Positions 11,534 to 22,522 of a stretch of 64,000 bases of DNA are shown here, in pieces. The notes beneath the pieces are model-generated. The model was not told the origin of the DNA. It did not search any database and saw only the letters and a program-made list of their open reading frames with translations. Numbering within the stretch: position 1 is the stretch's first letter; each line of letters starts with the position of its first letter. Source of the DNA: Chimonanthus salicifolius (taxonomy: Eukaryota; Streptophyta; Magnoliopsida; Laurales; Calycanthaceae); NCBI GenBank assembly GCA_013350335.1, contig CM023539.1, positions 26,219,043 through 26,283,042 of the forward strand, given 5' to 3'. The translations under genes and the position numbers were made by a program.

Positions 11534-12779
11534 CTCGACTTGAATTTGGAAGCCTATTAATCTGACTCATTTAAGTGGGAATGACAAAGTTGTAAATATC
11601 CAAACTTTCTCCAACTTTGACCCTAAAACTATTTCGCTCTGGAAAACCACTCATTTGACTTTCTTGAGGTTTCAAATTCAGACACATTCCACATTTTTAA
11701 ATTTCAAGTCTAACTGGTTGTTCCATTCGTTCTACTTCCACAGATTTTGACCGCCTTAAATTACTTACTATGTAAAACTCTAATTTAACAACGAATATAA
11801 AGTCATAAAAATATACGGAGATATTCAGTATTCAATCTGTGATATAACCAAGCATCTCATGTTTTCATATTTCCAAAAAATAAAGTGTAGGACATTTAAT
11901 TTACACTGTTGAATATGAACTGTTGTTTTAACAAAAACCGTTTTCTCACTTGAATGGAGTGGTTTTTTACCTCAAAACTCCTTCGATCCTTAGAATGTTT
12001 TCATAAAATGAATTTACTCGACATATCTGCGAAGTCAGATTTTCCCTAAAAGATACTTCAAATCTATGATAATTTGACAAAACCCTGATTTTTTACTAAA
12101 TTAGTGGGTATCTGACGTGTATTTCTCTCCAGATTTTGACGGCTTTATCAGTTTTTAGTGCCCAACCTAAAAGATCGGATAATTTAGTTTAGTGGGACCT
12201 CCAAAATACCCAAATTGTGAAAATGGTTAAAAGTTAAAAGTAAAATAAATAAAAATGAAACAGATAATACCAAAGCTACCTTTGTAGCTTGTAGACAACG
12301 TGGGCAACTCTGACGCCGTCACAGGCCTATGCAGCCTCTTGTTAAAAGCAAAAGAGAGGAGAGGAGTGAGAAGGAAGCCAAAAAATTAGCAAAGGCCTCT
12401 CTCTCCCTCGATTGTTTTCCTTTTCTTCCTTTTCTACTTCTTCATCTTTTTCCAATGTCCCTACAACTTCCGCGTTTCCTCAGGTTTTCCAAACGAAGCC
12501 AAATCTCAACGGAATTTCACGCACATGGTATCAAAACTCATTTTTTCTCAATTTTATTAACTCCGAGAAGGATTATAAATGAAAAGAGAAATTGGTCTAA
12601 AAATATTTTTTTAGAAATATAGAGAAAAATATGCCTTCTTCACAATATTCGAGTTACACCTCTAAAATCTATTTTTGGTTCGTGCCGAAACTATAATTTC
12701 TCTCTTTTAAGCTAAAAATGGGATAAATCTAACTCAATCTAACACATTGTGTGTTTATTTTTAGTATTGGATGTTTATA

Positions 12780-13095
12780 TATTGCATTGTACCCTCTAAG
12801 CCAGAATTCTCCATCTAAAGCGATTTCGATCGCTCGATGGGCCACCTGTAGCGATTATGGTCGGTCGGTGGTATACAAATCGAGCATTGAGTATTTTATT
12901 TGCGTTCTTGTATTGTACCCTATGGGCTAAAATTCTCCATCTGTAGCGATTACAATCACTCCGTGGTGCCATCTATGACGATTCTTGGTCTCCAGGTAGT
13001 ATACGAGTTGGCCACTGAGTAATTTATTTACTTTCTGTATTGTACCCTCTAGGCCTAGTCACAATACTCTCCAAGCGCCCGAGAAATACTAGACC
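12780..13095 (+). repeat. About 120-bp degenerate tandem repeat, three units
   Basis: Each unit starts TTGTACCCT(C/A)T..GG and contains 'attctccatctgtagcgatta' and 'actgagtaattt.tttac'-like blocks. Starts are near 12788, 12914 and 13038. The same array lies at 62935-63260 in the other LTR copy, so it is an old feature of this LTR family. Confidence 0.7.
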
Positions 13096-13136
13096 GGACA
13101 CTGAGTAATTTCTTTTTTTCTCCTTATTGCGTGTTT

Positions 13137-13141
13137 TGGAT
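13137..13141. repeat. Target site duplication TGGAT (left copy)
   Basis: TGGAT at 13137-13141 is repeated at 35942-35946, exactly bounding the element 13142-35941. Confidence 0.93.
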
Positions 13142-14518
13142 TGTAGTGGCCCGGAATTTTTAAATTAATATAAATGTGGATATTATTTATTTTAGTGATG
13201 GAAATTAGAAAATTTGCGGATTAGATGGTATATGGGCCAAAGTCTAGGCAAAGGCCCAAGTATGGCCCAATGGATTATGGAGTTGATTTAAATTCATTTA
13301 AAGGGGCAATGAGGGTTAAAAGGGTCAAGAATGGTCAAATTGGATCAAATACCCATTTGGGACCCAATGGGTCAAGATGGTTAAGCTCTAAGGTAAATGG
13401 GTAAGATGAAAGTGTAATTGGGCCATGGGCCCAATGGTGATTCATTAAGAATGAATGGAATGAAATTTAAATTATCTAAGTTATTTGGAATTAAAACAAG
13501 GTGATGTGGCCAAGTGGGACCCACCTCCACCTCATCAAGTGGGGTGGCGTGTGGGCCAAGGATTGGTGGGGCCGGCCACCATGGTGGAATTAGTCAACCA
13601 TGGGTGGATGTATGAAGGTGATTTAAGTAAATGGAATTAAGTTAAAATGGGAATTAATTAAATTAACCTAAGTTAATTATCTAGTTAATTAATTAAATAA
13701 ATTATTCAAATGAGGGTCAAAGGTGGTCAAATGGTCAAAGGACCAAAAGCCATGTTATCTTTAAAGACACCAAAACGTTGGGCATGGTACCATAAAGCAT
13801 AAAGTAAAAAAAAAAAAAATGAAAATATCCCATGGGTTGGTGGGAGGAGTTATTGTGGAAAATATCTTAAGCAATCAAGAGGTGAGATGACTTTTCATCT
13901 CACTCTCTCCATTCCAACGAGCTCTTCACTCTCTCCCTCTTTTCATCTCTACCACCGTCCCACACTAGGAGATGAAAGAAAGGAAGAAAACCAAGAGAAA
14001 GAAGAAGAAAAGTTTGGAAGAAAAGAGAGGGAAGTGCAAGGGTAAGCCATTACACCAAGGTCAAGACTAGGTACTTGTGTTTTTTTTCTCATCTCCATCC
14101 TCTTTTCTCTCTCTCTCAATTTAAACCCTAACTTGGTTGATCCTAAGGTTGGGGGTTGCCACCATTGATCAAGCCTCTTGACCTATTAAAGATCAAGAGG
14201 AAGGAGAGAGGAGGCTAAGGAAACCGACGGGAGCGGCGGAAGTCGGAGGAGACGACGGATTGTGAGTATTTCTTAAACAAGAAATTTTGGATTTTTAGGG
14301 TTTAAGATTTGGAATTTATTTTTGTAGAATTTAATGGTGGTTACATAAATTTATGCCATGGATGTTAAACCCATCAAATGAGAGGGTGGAAGATGGAGGA
14401 AACCCTAAATGGGTAAATTAGGGTTAGGGTAAGAAAATAAATAAATGGATTATGTGCATTGGGTAATTTATGAAATTAAGAATGGAATTAGGTTATTGGA
14501 AGGAAATCATGGGCCATA

Positions 14519-15175
14519 GGGTTCGGCCATGTAGCATGGCCGAACCCCATGGTGGGTGATTAGCTAGTTGATGTAAATAATTAGGGTTTTAAAGAATGGA
14601 AGACAATGAGGGTTTCTAGCTAATGAAATTTAGGGTTGTGAATGAATGCATGTGGGTAAGTTTTAAAATGGTTTTATGATGAAAATGCAAATGGATTTTA
14701 TGGCATTGGAAGGTATAAAAGAGAGTGATATATGAACCATGGGTTCGGCCATGGTGTATGGCCGAACCCTAGGTTGTTGTGTGTGAAGTTAATTAGGGTT
14801 TTAGGGTATGAAGCCATGGAAAAATGGGAAGATTGATGAAATTAATATTTTGGTGAATGTAGGTATTTTGGAGCAATGAATGGTGGATCATGAACCATGG
14901 GTTCGGCCATGGTAAATGGCCGAACCCTATGGTGATGTAATGGTGATCAAATGATGGGTTTAAAGGATGGAAAAGATGGATTAATGTGTTAATGAGTTAG
15001 GGTTTCAAATGAACAAATGTAGTGATCCAAATGGGGCTAAGAGTGGTGGTTTAAGAGTGCGATTTAAGCCACCTCAAGGAAGGATTTATTTTGGATCTAA
15101 ATGGTGTAAATAGATCCAAGAAAAATGGGGAAAGGACACCGTGGGTTCAGCCATGGTGGATGGCCGAACCCATGG
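14519..15175 (+). repeat. Four GGTTCGGCC hairpins in 5' LTR
   Basis: Inverted repeats lie at 14519-14550, 14739-14772, 14895-14932 and 15141-15175. The last carries GGTTCAGCC against GGCCGAACC, one mismatched pair. In the 3' LTR the first unit has lost one arm by a 16-bp deletion (near 33294). Confidence 0.85.
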
Positions 15176-16298
15176 CCCAATTGTGATCCATTTTGGTGGG
15201 TTAAATTGGATGATGAATGGTGTGTGTGTGTGGCCTCCAAAGGAAATGAATGAGTAATGGACTCATTGAAGTTAAATACATGAGGTAAATCCCATGGGAA
15301 GAGTTGATGAATTAGGTATTTTGAACCCATGGCCATTGGTGAACCATTTAAAGGGTTAAGTATGGGGTTATGGATGGGTTTAAATGAATAATGGTGAAAT
15401 TAATAAAAAGACTAATTTTAATGATGTTATGACATGGTTCACTGGGTCATTAATGGACCTAAGTTAGGGATCTAAGTCTATGATCAATTATGGATTAAGT
15501 CATGCATGGATAAACGAGTGTTTAATCATGGAAAATGAGGTAGTGGCAAAACCGTAATTAGTGGCCAAATTCAAGAATTCCATGAAAATTGATCATGGAC
15601 TTAGGGGATCTAATGTAATAACCTTATAAGTGATTAATAAAGCCTAGGGTGGCCGAATTTTAAGACTTATGGGATTAAAAGGTTTAATAGATGACATGGG
15701 GACCCACAAAACCTAAATAGTGACCGGTTTTTCATATGGGCTTAGAAATGGTTAAAACTTGAACTGATTTGGAAATTTAATAAGGTATTGGATATCGCGG
15801 GTAGTATGCGTGACGGTAGCTGGACTATTGGACGAAAACGAAACGAAGACGCGAGTCGGTATTCGGTAGGATTCTAACCTTTTTGTAAGCCATGGATTGA
15901 GTGATGGTTTCTTTAAATTATTTTGGAAATTATATGGTTTGTTTTAAGATTGGTTTTGAATTATGTATTATGTAGGGGTTTTTACTTGATTTATTCTGGT
16001 AAGCATATGATTGGTTTAAAATGGGTTTTAAGTCTATGATGTGCGTATTGAGGCTTTGCTTGATCTACTTTTGATAATCAAGTCATATGTTTTATTGATG
16101 GAATTTTTAAATGCTATGGTTGGTTATTATATTCATTACATGGCATATGGCATCTACATCTCATGCATGACGTGGGAGGGATATGGCATGTGAAGGATGA
16201 AATGAAACCGGAGTCCATGCTCCGTCGGGGCGACCGATAAACAGGCATGGGGACATTACGATGTGTTTGACTCATCAGGGATGATGTATGGATTATTA

Positions 16299-16523
16299 TA
16301 CCTTGATGATGGTTTTTCCATCAAGGGGAATGTTGCATTTATTGTTATACCTTGATGATGGTTCTTCCATCAAGGGGGATATTGTATTGGTGGTTACACC
16401 TTGATGAGGCCTTACCGTCAAGGGAGATGTTGTATTTATTGTTATACCTTGATGATGGTTCTTCCATCAAGGGGGATATTGTATTTGTGGTTACACCTTG
16501 ACGAAGCCTTACCGTCAAGGGGG
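16299..16523 (+). repeat. Array of five CTTGAYG...CRTCAAG hairpins
   Basis: Five units of about 29 bases sit near 16300, 16350, 16399, 16446 and 16495. Stems are CTTGATG/CATCAAG in units 1, 2 and 4 but CTTGACG/CGTCAAG in unit 5, a compensatory U-A to C-G change. Unit 3 has CTTGATG/CGTCAAG, a G-U pair. Confidence 0.88.
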
Positions 16524-17180
16524 ATATGGCATCGGGATAGTAAGGATGATGGTGGGATTCATAACACAGACACCCATGGCATGGCATTCATTCTATGGCT
16601 TTTCGCTATGTATTATCTATATGCTATGTTATCACTAATCCATGTGTTAGCCCTACTAGGAGTCCTACTGGGCGCGTGGTCTAACGCCCTACTTCTACCT
16701 TAGCTGACGATGCAGGAGATTACGGAACGGAAGGACAGGACGGGAGTCAAGCTTAGGAGCTTGGGAAGGCGGACTAATTATTTTGTTTAAGTTTATTTTG
16801 GGAAACTGTGTATTTGTATAATTTAGCTTGTCGGAAATGTAATAACTTAGATGTCTTGCTATGTTTTATAAATTATTTTGGAAAGTACGATATGAGGGCA
16901 TTTTAGTAGTTTAATGGATATCTCTTCCCTGTTATCTGAAAATTGGTAGGATAGTGTCCATTATCATCCGCATTGATTTTTATGTGTTGCGAGCTTACTT
17001 TCTACGCGTGAACCGTACTCGTGGATTTGTGTTCCACGCACGCGTAGGGTTGGCCAGTTAAGGGCCGGGCTTTAGAAGCTCGGACCTTAACTCGCGTCGT
17101 GACGTCCGTGCCCTTTGTCACTTTTACGTTAAAAAAAAAAAATTAGACTCTGATTATGGTGAAAAGGGGCGAGTGTTACA

Positions 17181-17195
17181 GTTGGTATCAGAGCG
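17181..17195 (+). other. Primer binding site, initiator-Met type
   Basis: GTTGGTATCAGAGCG directly follows the 5' LTR. TGGTATCAGAGC is the usual plant tRNA-iMet primer complement. Confidence 0.9.
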
Positions 17196-17736
17196 AATTC
17201 GGAAGAATGAATCTCTCGAAGTAAGATTAAGATGGTTGCATGTCTCACTGGCAGCTAAGAATCCCAATCGACCGACTCTTCGGAGTCCGCTGCACGGGGG
17301 CCGGGTTAATTTACTTCGATTGACTCAAACTGAAGTGTTTAATCTGAGAACAACAATTGACGGAAAGGAATGATAACAAGGGAAGAAAGATTCATTCTAG
17401 GAGAGATTTATTAAAACATAGCAAGATAGGGTTTACTTCCCCAGAAATGAGAAAACATCTAGGGTTTTTCCCCCAAATGGATGAAACGGTACTAGATTTA
17501 TCAGACATAGCAAAATAGGATGTACTTCACCGGTATCCCCATTTTGAACAACAGACAATAGGAATTTAGAGTTTCCCCCCTAGAAACAAAGGAAAAACAA
17601 GTGTGCTTATTTGGCAACTTTCCTCAAACAAAATACATTGTGATATACATAAGAAATTCCCCAAAACCGAGATTGGTTTTATTGGAAATTGCAGCTGATG
17701 ATTTTTGGGTTCTAATTGTATTCTATGAATACAGGT
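17196..17736 (+). other. Leader of the Tekay-type element, with possible 3' splice site
   Basis: Non-coding. It contains short degenerate repeats around 'tttccccc.aaatg' and 'agggtttacttcccca' (about 17400-17660). ATACAG at 17729-17734 lies two bases before the gag-like ATG. The same layout (ATACAG, two bases, ATG) is present in the nested element. Confidence 0.5.
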
Positions 17737-18087
17737 ATGTCAAATGAAGGGGAGTGTACGGAATTATAGGATAAGGGAACCCCTAACTGTTTCATAGATT
17801 TGGTGTCTGCTTCCAGCATAGAAGTTAGCATGGACATTCAAGAGGGACCTCCCGAGGAAGATGAATAGGATTTAGCATCTCGTCCTGAGGAGAATATGGA
17901 AGATTTTCCAATGATAAGAGAGTCGGTAGGGGAAATGGAACCCGATTGTATGCGCAAGTTGTGCAACCAGGTTGGGCACAACTGCACATACTACCCCTAC
18001 CCTCTTGAAGTGGTATACCCGATTGTGGACTACATGGACACGGGTAAGAGAGGACTAACTGTCCTTATATTGGAAGATAGTTACTGA
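17737..18087 (+). pseudogene. Gag-like zinc-knuckle ORF remnant
   Basis: The frame from ATG 17737 parallels the clean ORF at 23969-24439: MSNEGECTELxDKGTPN against MTSNIEYTELWDKGTPS, and later VGEMEPDC..LCNQVGHNC against VGEIEPGY..LCNQEGHNC. Two in-frame stops occur (after TEL and after PPEEDE). The second and third knuckles are degraded or lost before the TGA at 18085, with Tyr where the partner ORF has Cys. It would be the same protein family as the nested element's ORF, now dead. No capsid domain is recognised. Confidence 0.75.
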
Positions 18088-18273
18088 TTTTGGGGTTTTA
18101 AATGAAGGAAATAAGTGTGATAGTAAATTGCACAAGCATACTTGTATTGTGAGTGCATGTGAATATACATGTGTTGAATTCTTATTGTTGAGTGTATGAG
18201 GTAATGAAGTGAGGAAAGAGTATGAAAAAAAAAATGTACAATGATGAACTACATGCATCAAATGAGGATAAGA

Positions 18274-18278
18274 GGCAT
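18274..18278. repeat. Target site duplication GGCAT (left copy)
   Basis: GGCAT at 18274-18278 recurs at 29094-29098, exactly flanking the nested element. Confidence 0.95.
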
Positions 18279-18737
18279 TGTAACACCCCGCCCTTTCCGA
18301 GAATTTCAGAGTCTAATTTTTTTTTTAAAATAAACATCGGAAGAGAGCGGGCGGCGTCACGACGCGAGTTAAGTTCAGACTACCCAAGTCTGAACCTTAA
18401 CTGGCCACCCATGTGTACATGGAATAGACCATGATAGTGAATCACACATGGAACTAACATCAACATGCGGAATAATCTAGAATAATTGCGGAATAGAAAG
18501 ACGAGATAGGAAGTAACAGTCTTAAATATTAAATAACATAGATCAACCATCCATAGGTTATTATCCTAATCAAACCATAGCAAATAACGAATTATTAAAT
18601 GTCCAACAATAGTATTCAAATGACAGTAATATAACGTAATCCAAATCCATCATTAAAGCACTTAGGCTCAGCTCCCCTCCTGGTCAATGACCTTTCCTTT
18701 CCCCTTGCTTGTACCTGCAATCTCCTCTGAGGATAGA

Positions 18738-18790
18738 ATTAGGGCGTTAGATCAACGCGCCCAGTAGTGTTTCCGAATAGGGCTACCACA
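18738..18790 (-). repeat. Conserved GGGCG...CGCCC hairpin block near LTR 3' end
   Basis: The minus strand holds CTACTGGGCGCGTTGATCTAA followed by CGCCCTAATTC. The stem is GGGCG/CGCCC with about 10 loop bases. The same block is at about 168-205, 10713-10752, 16659-16698, 35419-35460 and 59489-59528. Confidence 0.75.
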
Positions 18791-18909
18791 TGGTTAGTCA
18801 AAAACATGCAAATAGTATAATAATAAAACATGTGAGACAAAATTCCATAAAAACATGCTATGTATGAAATGAACATGTAATGAGTCCCACCCATCACCAT
18901 TCAACATAG

Positions 18910-19077
18910 CCATCACTTGACGGGATTCTCATCGTCAAGGTAACCCACAGTGGTCTTTCGGACGCCCCGACGGAGTGTGGCCTCCGGATTCCTCCTGATG
19001 GGATTCTCATCATCAGGGTACCCCACAGTGGTCTTTCGGACGCCCCGACGGAGTGTGGCCTCCGGTTACAACACCAT
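18910..19077 (-). repeat. Tandem 83-bp module with covarying hairpins
   Basis: Two modules, each a hairpin followed by 'acagtggtctttcggacgc' and 'cgacggagtgtggcctcc'. Hairpin 1 (18916-18939) has stem CTTGACG/CGTCAAG; hairpin 2 (18993-19016) has CCTGATG/CATCAGG. Two stem positions changed on both sides, while loop and flanks are identical. Confidence 0.88.
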
Positions 19078-19569
19078 CATCCCATGCCATGCATGAGATG
19101 TCTATGCAAACATGTCATTTAGAAACATAACTTTAGAAACATATAAGTTGTCGAAATCAATGTAAAACAGCATATAGAATAGTGGTTACAATAAAGGTAG
19201 GAAACCTACTGAAGATTCACTTCAGTACTTGATCTTTCTTTCGCGTCACCCGGTCATGACTCGCACGTCATTCAACTTCCGGTACCTTATCCATATAACA
19301 ATCAATAAATCATACTATCACTTACTTGTTCATTCATATCTAAGACCCAACTACATCATGTGAGTCCTTTGATCAATCCCTTCGTTTGACTTGTATTCAC
19401 AGATTTGCCATTGGTATAACCAATGTCTAATCTTGCTCATAATCAAAGTTCATAAAAGTAATCTACCTTAGTGGCTGGTTATTTACTTATCACTAAGTCC
19501 AAAGATAAATCCATATGTTTACTTAATCCAACTCATACAACCAAGTCATAATCTCCAACAAAACAATCT

Positions 19570-20971
19570 ATGGGGTTCGGCCATTCATATGGCCGAACCC
19601 TATGATCCTCCTACACAATGATCCCATCATTTGTTTACAAGTTAGGCTCTACCATTTAGCCATATTAACTACAAGGTTCAGCTATCCCATGGCCAACCCA
19701 AAACAGCAAGCTTATTTCATTTAACATACATAGGAAAACCCATAAATCTTGGTCCATTCATCCCAAAGCTAGCCCCATGGGGTTTGGCCATGCACATGGC
19801 CGAACCCAATGGTTCTCTTGATCTGATTATCACCATGATCACTCATGGTTTAATCATGCTAATTCAACCATGATCAATACATGGTTCAGCCATCCAAAGG
19901 CTGACCCAAATCAGTAACCATAACCCTAAGTAAACAAAATAAAAACCATAAAGCAACCCATGGGGTTCGGCCATTCACATGGCCGAACCTCATGGCTCTT
20001 TGGGATTCAATTCTTCTAATAATCTTTCATCATTTATCATGTATCTTAGGCATAAAAACAGCAAACCTAATTCTATTTAAACTCCTATAGAAACCCCATG
20101 GTATTGCATGGTTTCTAACTCTTTGATTTCACAACAGTCATCAATCTCTTTCATGGGGTTCGGCCATTCAAGTTGGCCGAACCCTATGTCCATGAATTGA
20201 TCCTTCAAACATGCATTAGGTGTTATTTAAATCATGCAATATCAGTACCCTTTTGCTGCCCTTATATCTCTTAGAAACCCTCTAATTAAATTCATCCAAA
20301 CAGTCCATAAAAGTCCATGGTTTCCATGTTTCCCAACATGAAAACCAAGATTCTTTTACATGGGGTTCGGCCCTCCATGGTGGCCGAACCCAATGGTTAT
20401 GTTTACTGTTTTTAAACCTCAGATAATCATGTAATAACAGTAAATAAAAATCAGGTTTTACCTTTCAAACAAACATCCAAAATCAACACAACTCCATGGG
20501 ATTCGGCCATCCAAGATGGCCGATCCCCATGGTCCATTTTTTCCAATTTTAATCCACTGATTTAGACCACATAACTTCCACCTTTTCTGATATCCAAACC
20601 CATGTTTTAACCCTCTTTAAAACATGTATTTTAAATCTATTACAAACATCTAACATCAGTCCCAACTTATATGGTTTTAACTTCTAAAAACCATCAAAAC
20701 TAGCCACTTGTTTTCATGGGGTTCGGCCATGCTAAGTGGCCGAACCCAATGGTCCATTTCCATCTTTTAATCCACTGATTTTAGACCATACAAACTTCAG
20801 TCCCTATGTCAATCAGATCCATGTTTTTTAACCATTCTAAAACATGTATTTAAATCTTAAATCAAAACCCAAAAACAGTCCACAAAATCCATGGTTTTCA
20901 TGTTTCAAAACATGAAAACCAAGCCATCTCTTACATGGGGTTCGGCCCTTCATGGTGGCTGAACCCAATGG
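19570..20971 (-). repeat. Array of about ten GGTTCGGCC...GGCCGAACC hairpins
   Basis: Clear units lie at 19570-19604, 19776-19812, 19882-19907, 19958-19995, 20152-20188, 20360-20396, 20494-20532, 20715-20752 and 20934-20971, with a decayed one at 19674-19699. Unit 19882 has GGTTCAGCC/GGCTGACCC, a G-C to A-T pair swap. A different hairpin (GGTTTTCATGTTT..AACATGAAAACC) lies near 20892-20921. Spacing is about 75-220 bases. Confidence 0.88.
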
Positions 20972-21570
20972 TTATTTTTACCATTTTAAATCCTCCATAA
21001 TCAAGGTTAAACATTGGTGTATTCGGCCATGACCATGGCTCAATACATACCCTACTTGTTTTATGTTTTTAAACCAAAATATCATAAAGATACTTACCAA
21101 ATTTTCCAAACTTCCTCCTTGTCTTTGATCCTTGTTTTCTCCCTTTTATTTCTTCTTTTCTTTTGCTGTTTTGTGCTTGAATATTTGATGCCAAAACCTC
21201 TGTTATTCCAGCCAAGAAGAACAACGAATTGGAGAGAGGAGAGAGGGAGAGAGAGATGAGGAAAATCTTATGCTTTGCAATGATAAATTGGCCAAGTGAT
21301 GGTGTTCATTGATTTTGTATTTCAGCCATCAACACCCCCATTACTCCTCATCAAGCCTTGCACAAACCAAGGAGTAACTTGCAGCCAAGCAAAGCACCCC
21401 TTGGCATTCTACCCATGCAGCCATTCATATTCCCAAACAACTCACCTCCAATCCATGCATTTACATTTAATTTTCACCATGGAACCCACCAAAACAAGTC
21501 CCCAACGTGTGGGACTTGTTTTGGTTGGGTTGAGGCCAGCCAACCTCTTCAACTTACCCTTAAACTCACT

Positions 21571-21580
21571 GATTTATAGT
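21571..21580 (-). promoter_or_regulatory. TATA box of nested-element LTR (3' copy)
   Basis: Minus-strand ACTATAAATC lies about 765 bases from the 5' end of the LTR. A CT-rich tract follows on the minus strand (21233-21257). The 5' LTR copy is at 28322-28331. Confidence 0.65.
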
Positions 21581-22342
21581 CCCTTGAATTTCCATTTTGA
21601 CTCACCCAACTCAAGGTATTTTTATTCCAACCCAACTCATCACATTTAATGCATTTCATTAAATGCACATGAGTTAATTCACCTTTTGATTTAATTCCAC
21701 CTCACCTCAGTCCCACTCAACTGATTTGACTCGTGTTTGAGCTCCCTTGAGGGTTCACACGGTCAACAATAGTCAACTCGACCCGTTGGGTCCACTTTTA
21801 GCTCTTTGACCCGTTTTTGACTCCATGACCCAATTATGGTATTTTGGTCATTTGTAAATGGTTTTCACATATGGATCAAGCCTACCCATTTCTTCTCCAC
21901 TTGATTTCCAATCAACTAGGCTTAACCCCCTTTAATTTAAATTCACAAAATGGTCAAATCATCCATTTTGACCCGATGGGTCCCATTTGGGCCCTTTGAC
22001 CCATTTAGCCATTTTCGACCAAATTGATGTAAATTACCCATCCAATCAAACTTGACATTCATAATGTGCTCATATGATCTTAATTTGAGCAATGAGCCAT
22101 ACCATTTCCTTACTTAACATCACAAAATAATTAATTTAACACATCAGGGGCATTTTCGTAATTTATCCACTTCATTGAGAAATTACCCATCCAATATAAT
22201 TTGACCCTTATAATATGTTCATAAGATCTTAATTTGAACAATGGGCCCCACTATTTTCTCATTTAACATCATAATTAATAAATTTACCAATCCAGGGGCA
22301 TTTTCGTAAATATTCATCTTATTGAGAAATCGGGGTGTTACA

Positions 22343-22360
22343 ATATAACCCTCTTTTTAA
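22343..22360 (-). other. Polypurine tract of nested element
   Basis: The minus strand reads TTTTAAAAAGAGGGTTATAT directly before the 3' LTR start TGTAAC. The same spot in the host element (31900-31919) reads TTTTAAAAGAGGATTGTAT. Confidence 0.75.
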
Positions 22361-22522
22361 AATTTTCGTCCCGAAAATCGAGTGAAGTAGGGTTCTAAGC
22401 GATTCCATAAATATCTTAGAATGTGCTATTCTTATTTCCGATTTCAATTTCCCAAGTGACTTCTTCATTACCATGTCAATCCACACCACTTTGACAAATT
22501 GAATCGCTTGGTTCCGTAACAC
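22361..22522 (-). pseudogene. Chromodomain remnant in nested element
   Basis: On the minus strand VLRNQAIQFVKVVW aligns with VLRNRVIQFVKVVW in the host element (31735-31857). HGNEEVTWEIE is readable in a neighbouring frame, then SEIRIAHSKIF in the first frame again. So small indels have broken it, and no integrase core lies upstream. It is the tail of a Tekay integrase kept next to the 3' LTR. This shows that the element derives from a full chromovirus by internal deletion. Confidence 0.75.

Larger units (their letters stand above)
11534..13141 (+). mobile_element. G1-type LTR copy A, left part
   Basis: This follows the G1 pol stop codon, where the 3' LTR should be. It aligns by eye to a second copy: 11550-12240 matches 37540-38220, and 12600-13141 matches 62760-63295. 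It contains three degenerate repeats of about 120 bases (12780-13090). No clear TG start or purine tract is visible at the left, so the first bases are probably deleted. It is split at 13141 by the element at 13142 (TSD TGGAT). Confidence 0.65.
13142..17180 (+). repeat. 5' LTR of the Tekay-type element
   Basis: It starts TGTAGTGGCCCGGAATTTTT and ends GGGCGAGTGTTACA. Transcribed-side landmarks: CT-rich tract 13900-14130, GGTTCGGCC hairpins 14519-15175, CTTGATG hairpin array 16299-16523, the GGGCG/CGCCC hairpin near 16669, and a poly-A stretch at 17130 before the end. It is directly followed by the primer site. Confidence 0.93.
18279..22342 (-). repeat. 3' LTR of nested element (left on map)
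   Basis: On the plus strand it starts TGTAACACCCCGCCC and ends ATCGGGGTGTTACA, and it is 4064 bp, the same length as its partner. A TATA box lies on the minus strand at 21571-21580. It carries ten or more GGTTCGGCC-type hairpins (19570-20971) and two CTTGACG-type hairpins (18916-19016). Confidence 0.96.

Noticed and set aside
14410..14430. Telomere-like TTAGGGTTAGGGT
   Set aside because: Only about two units, and the plant repeat is TTTAGGG; it is part of the LTR and also occurs at 8776 and 33200.
16299..16523. Regularly spaced short repeats resembling a CRISPR array
   Set aside because: Units are self-complementary hairpins inside a plant LTR and copied in the partner LTR; spacers are AT-rich linkers with similar sequence, and there are no cas genes.
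21014..21649. Open frames of 81 and 117 codons, repeated at 27765-28400
   Set aside because: They lie in the LTR, on the strand opposite to the element, and are duplicated only because the LTRs are nearly identical; no protein features.
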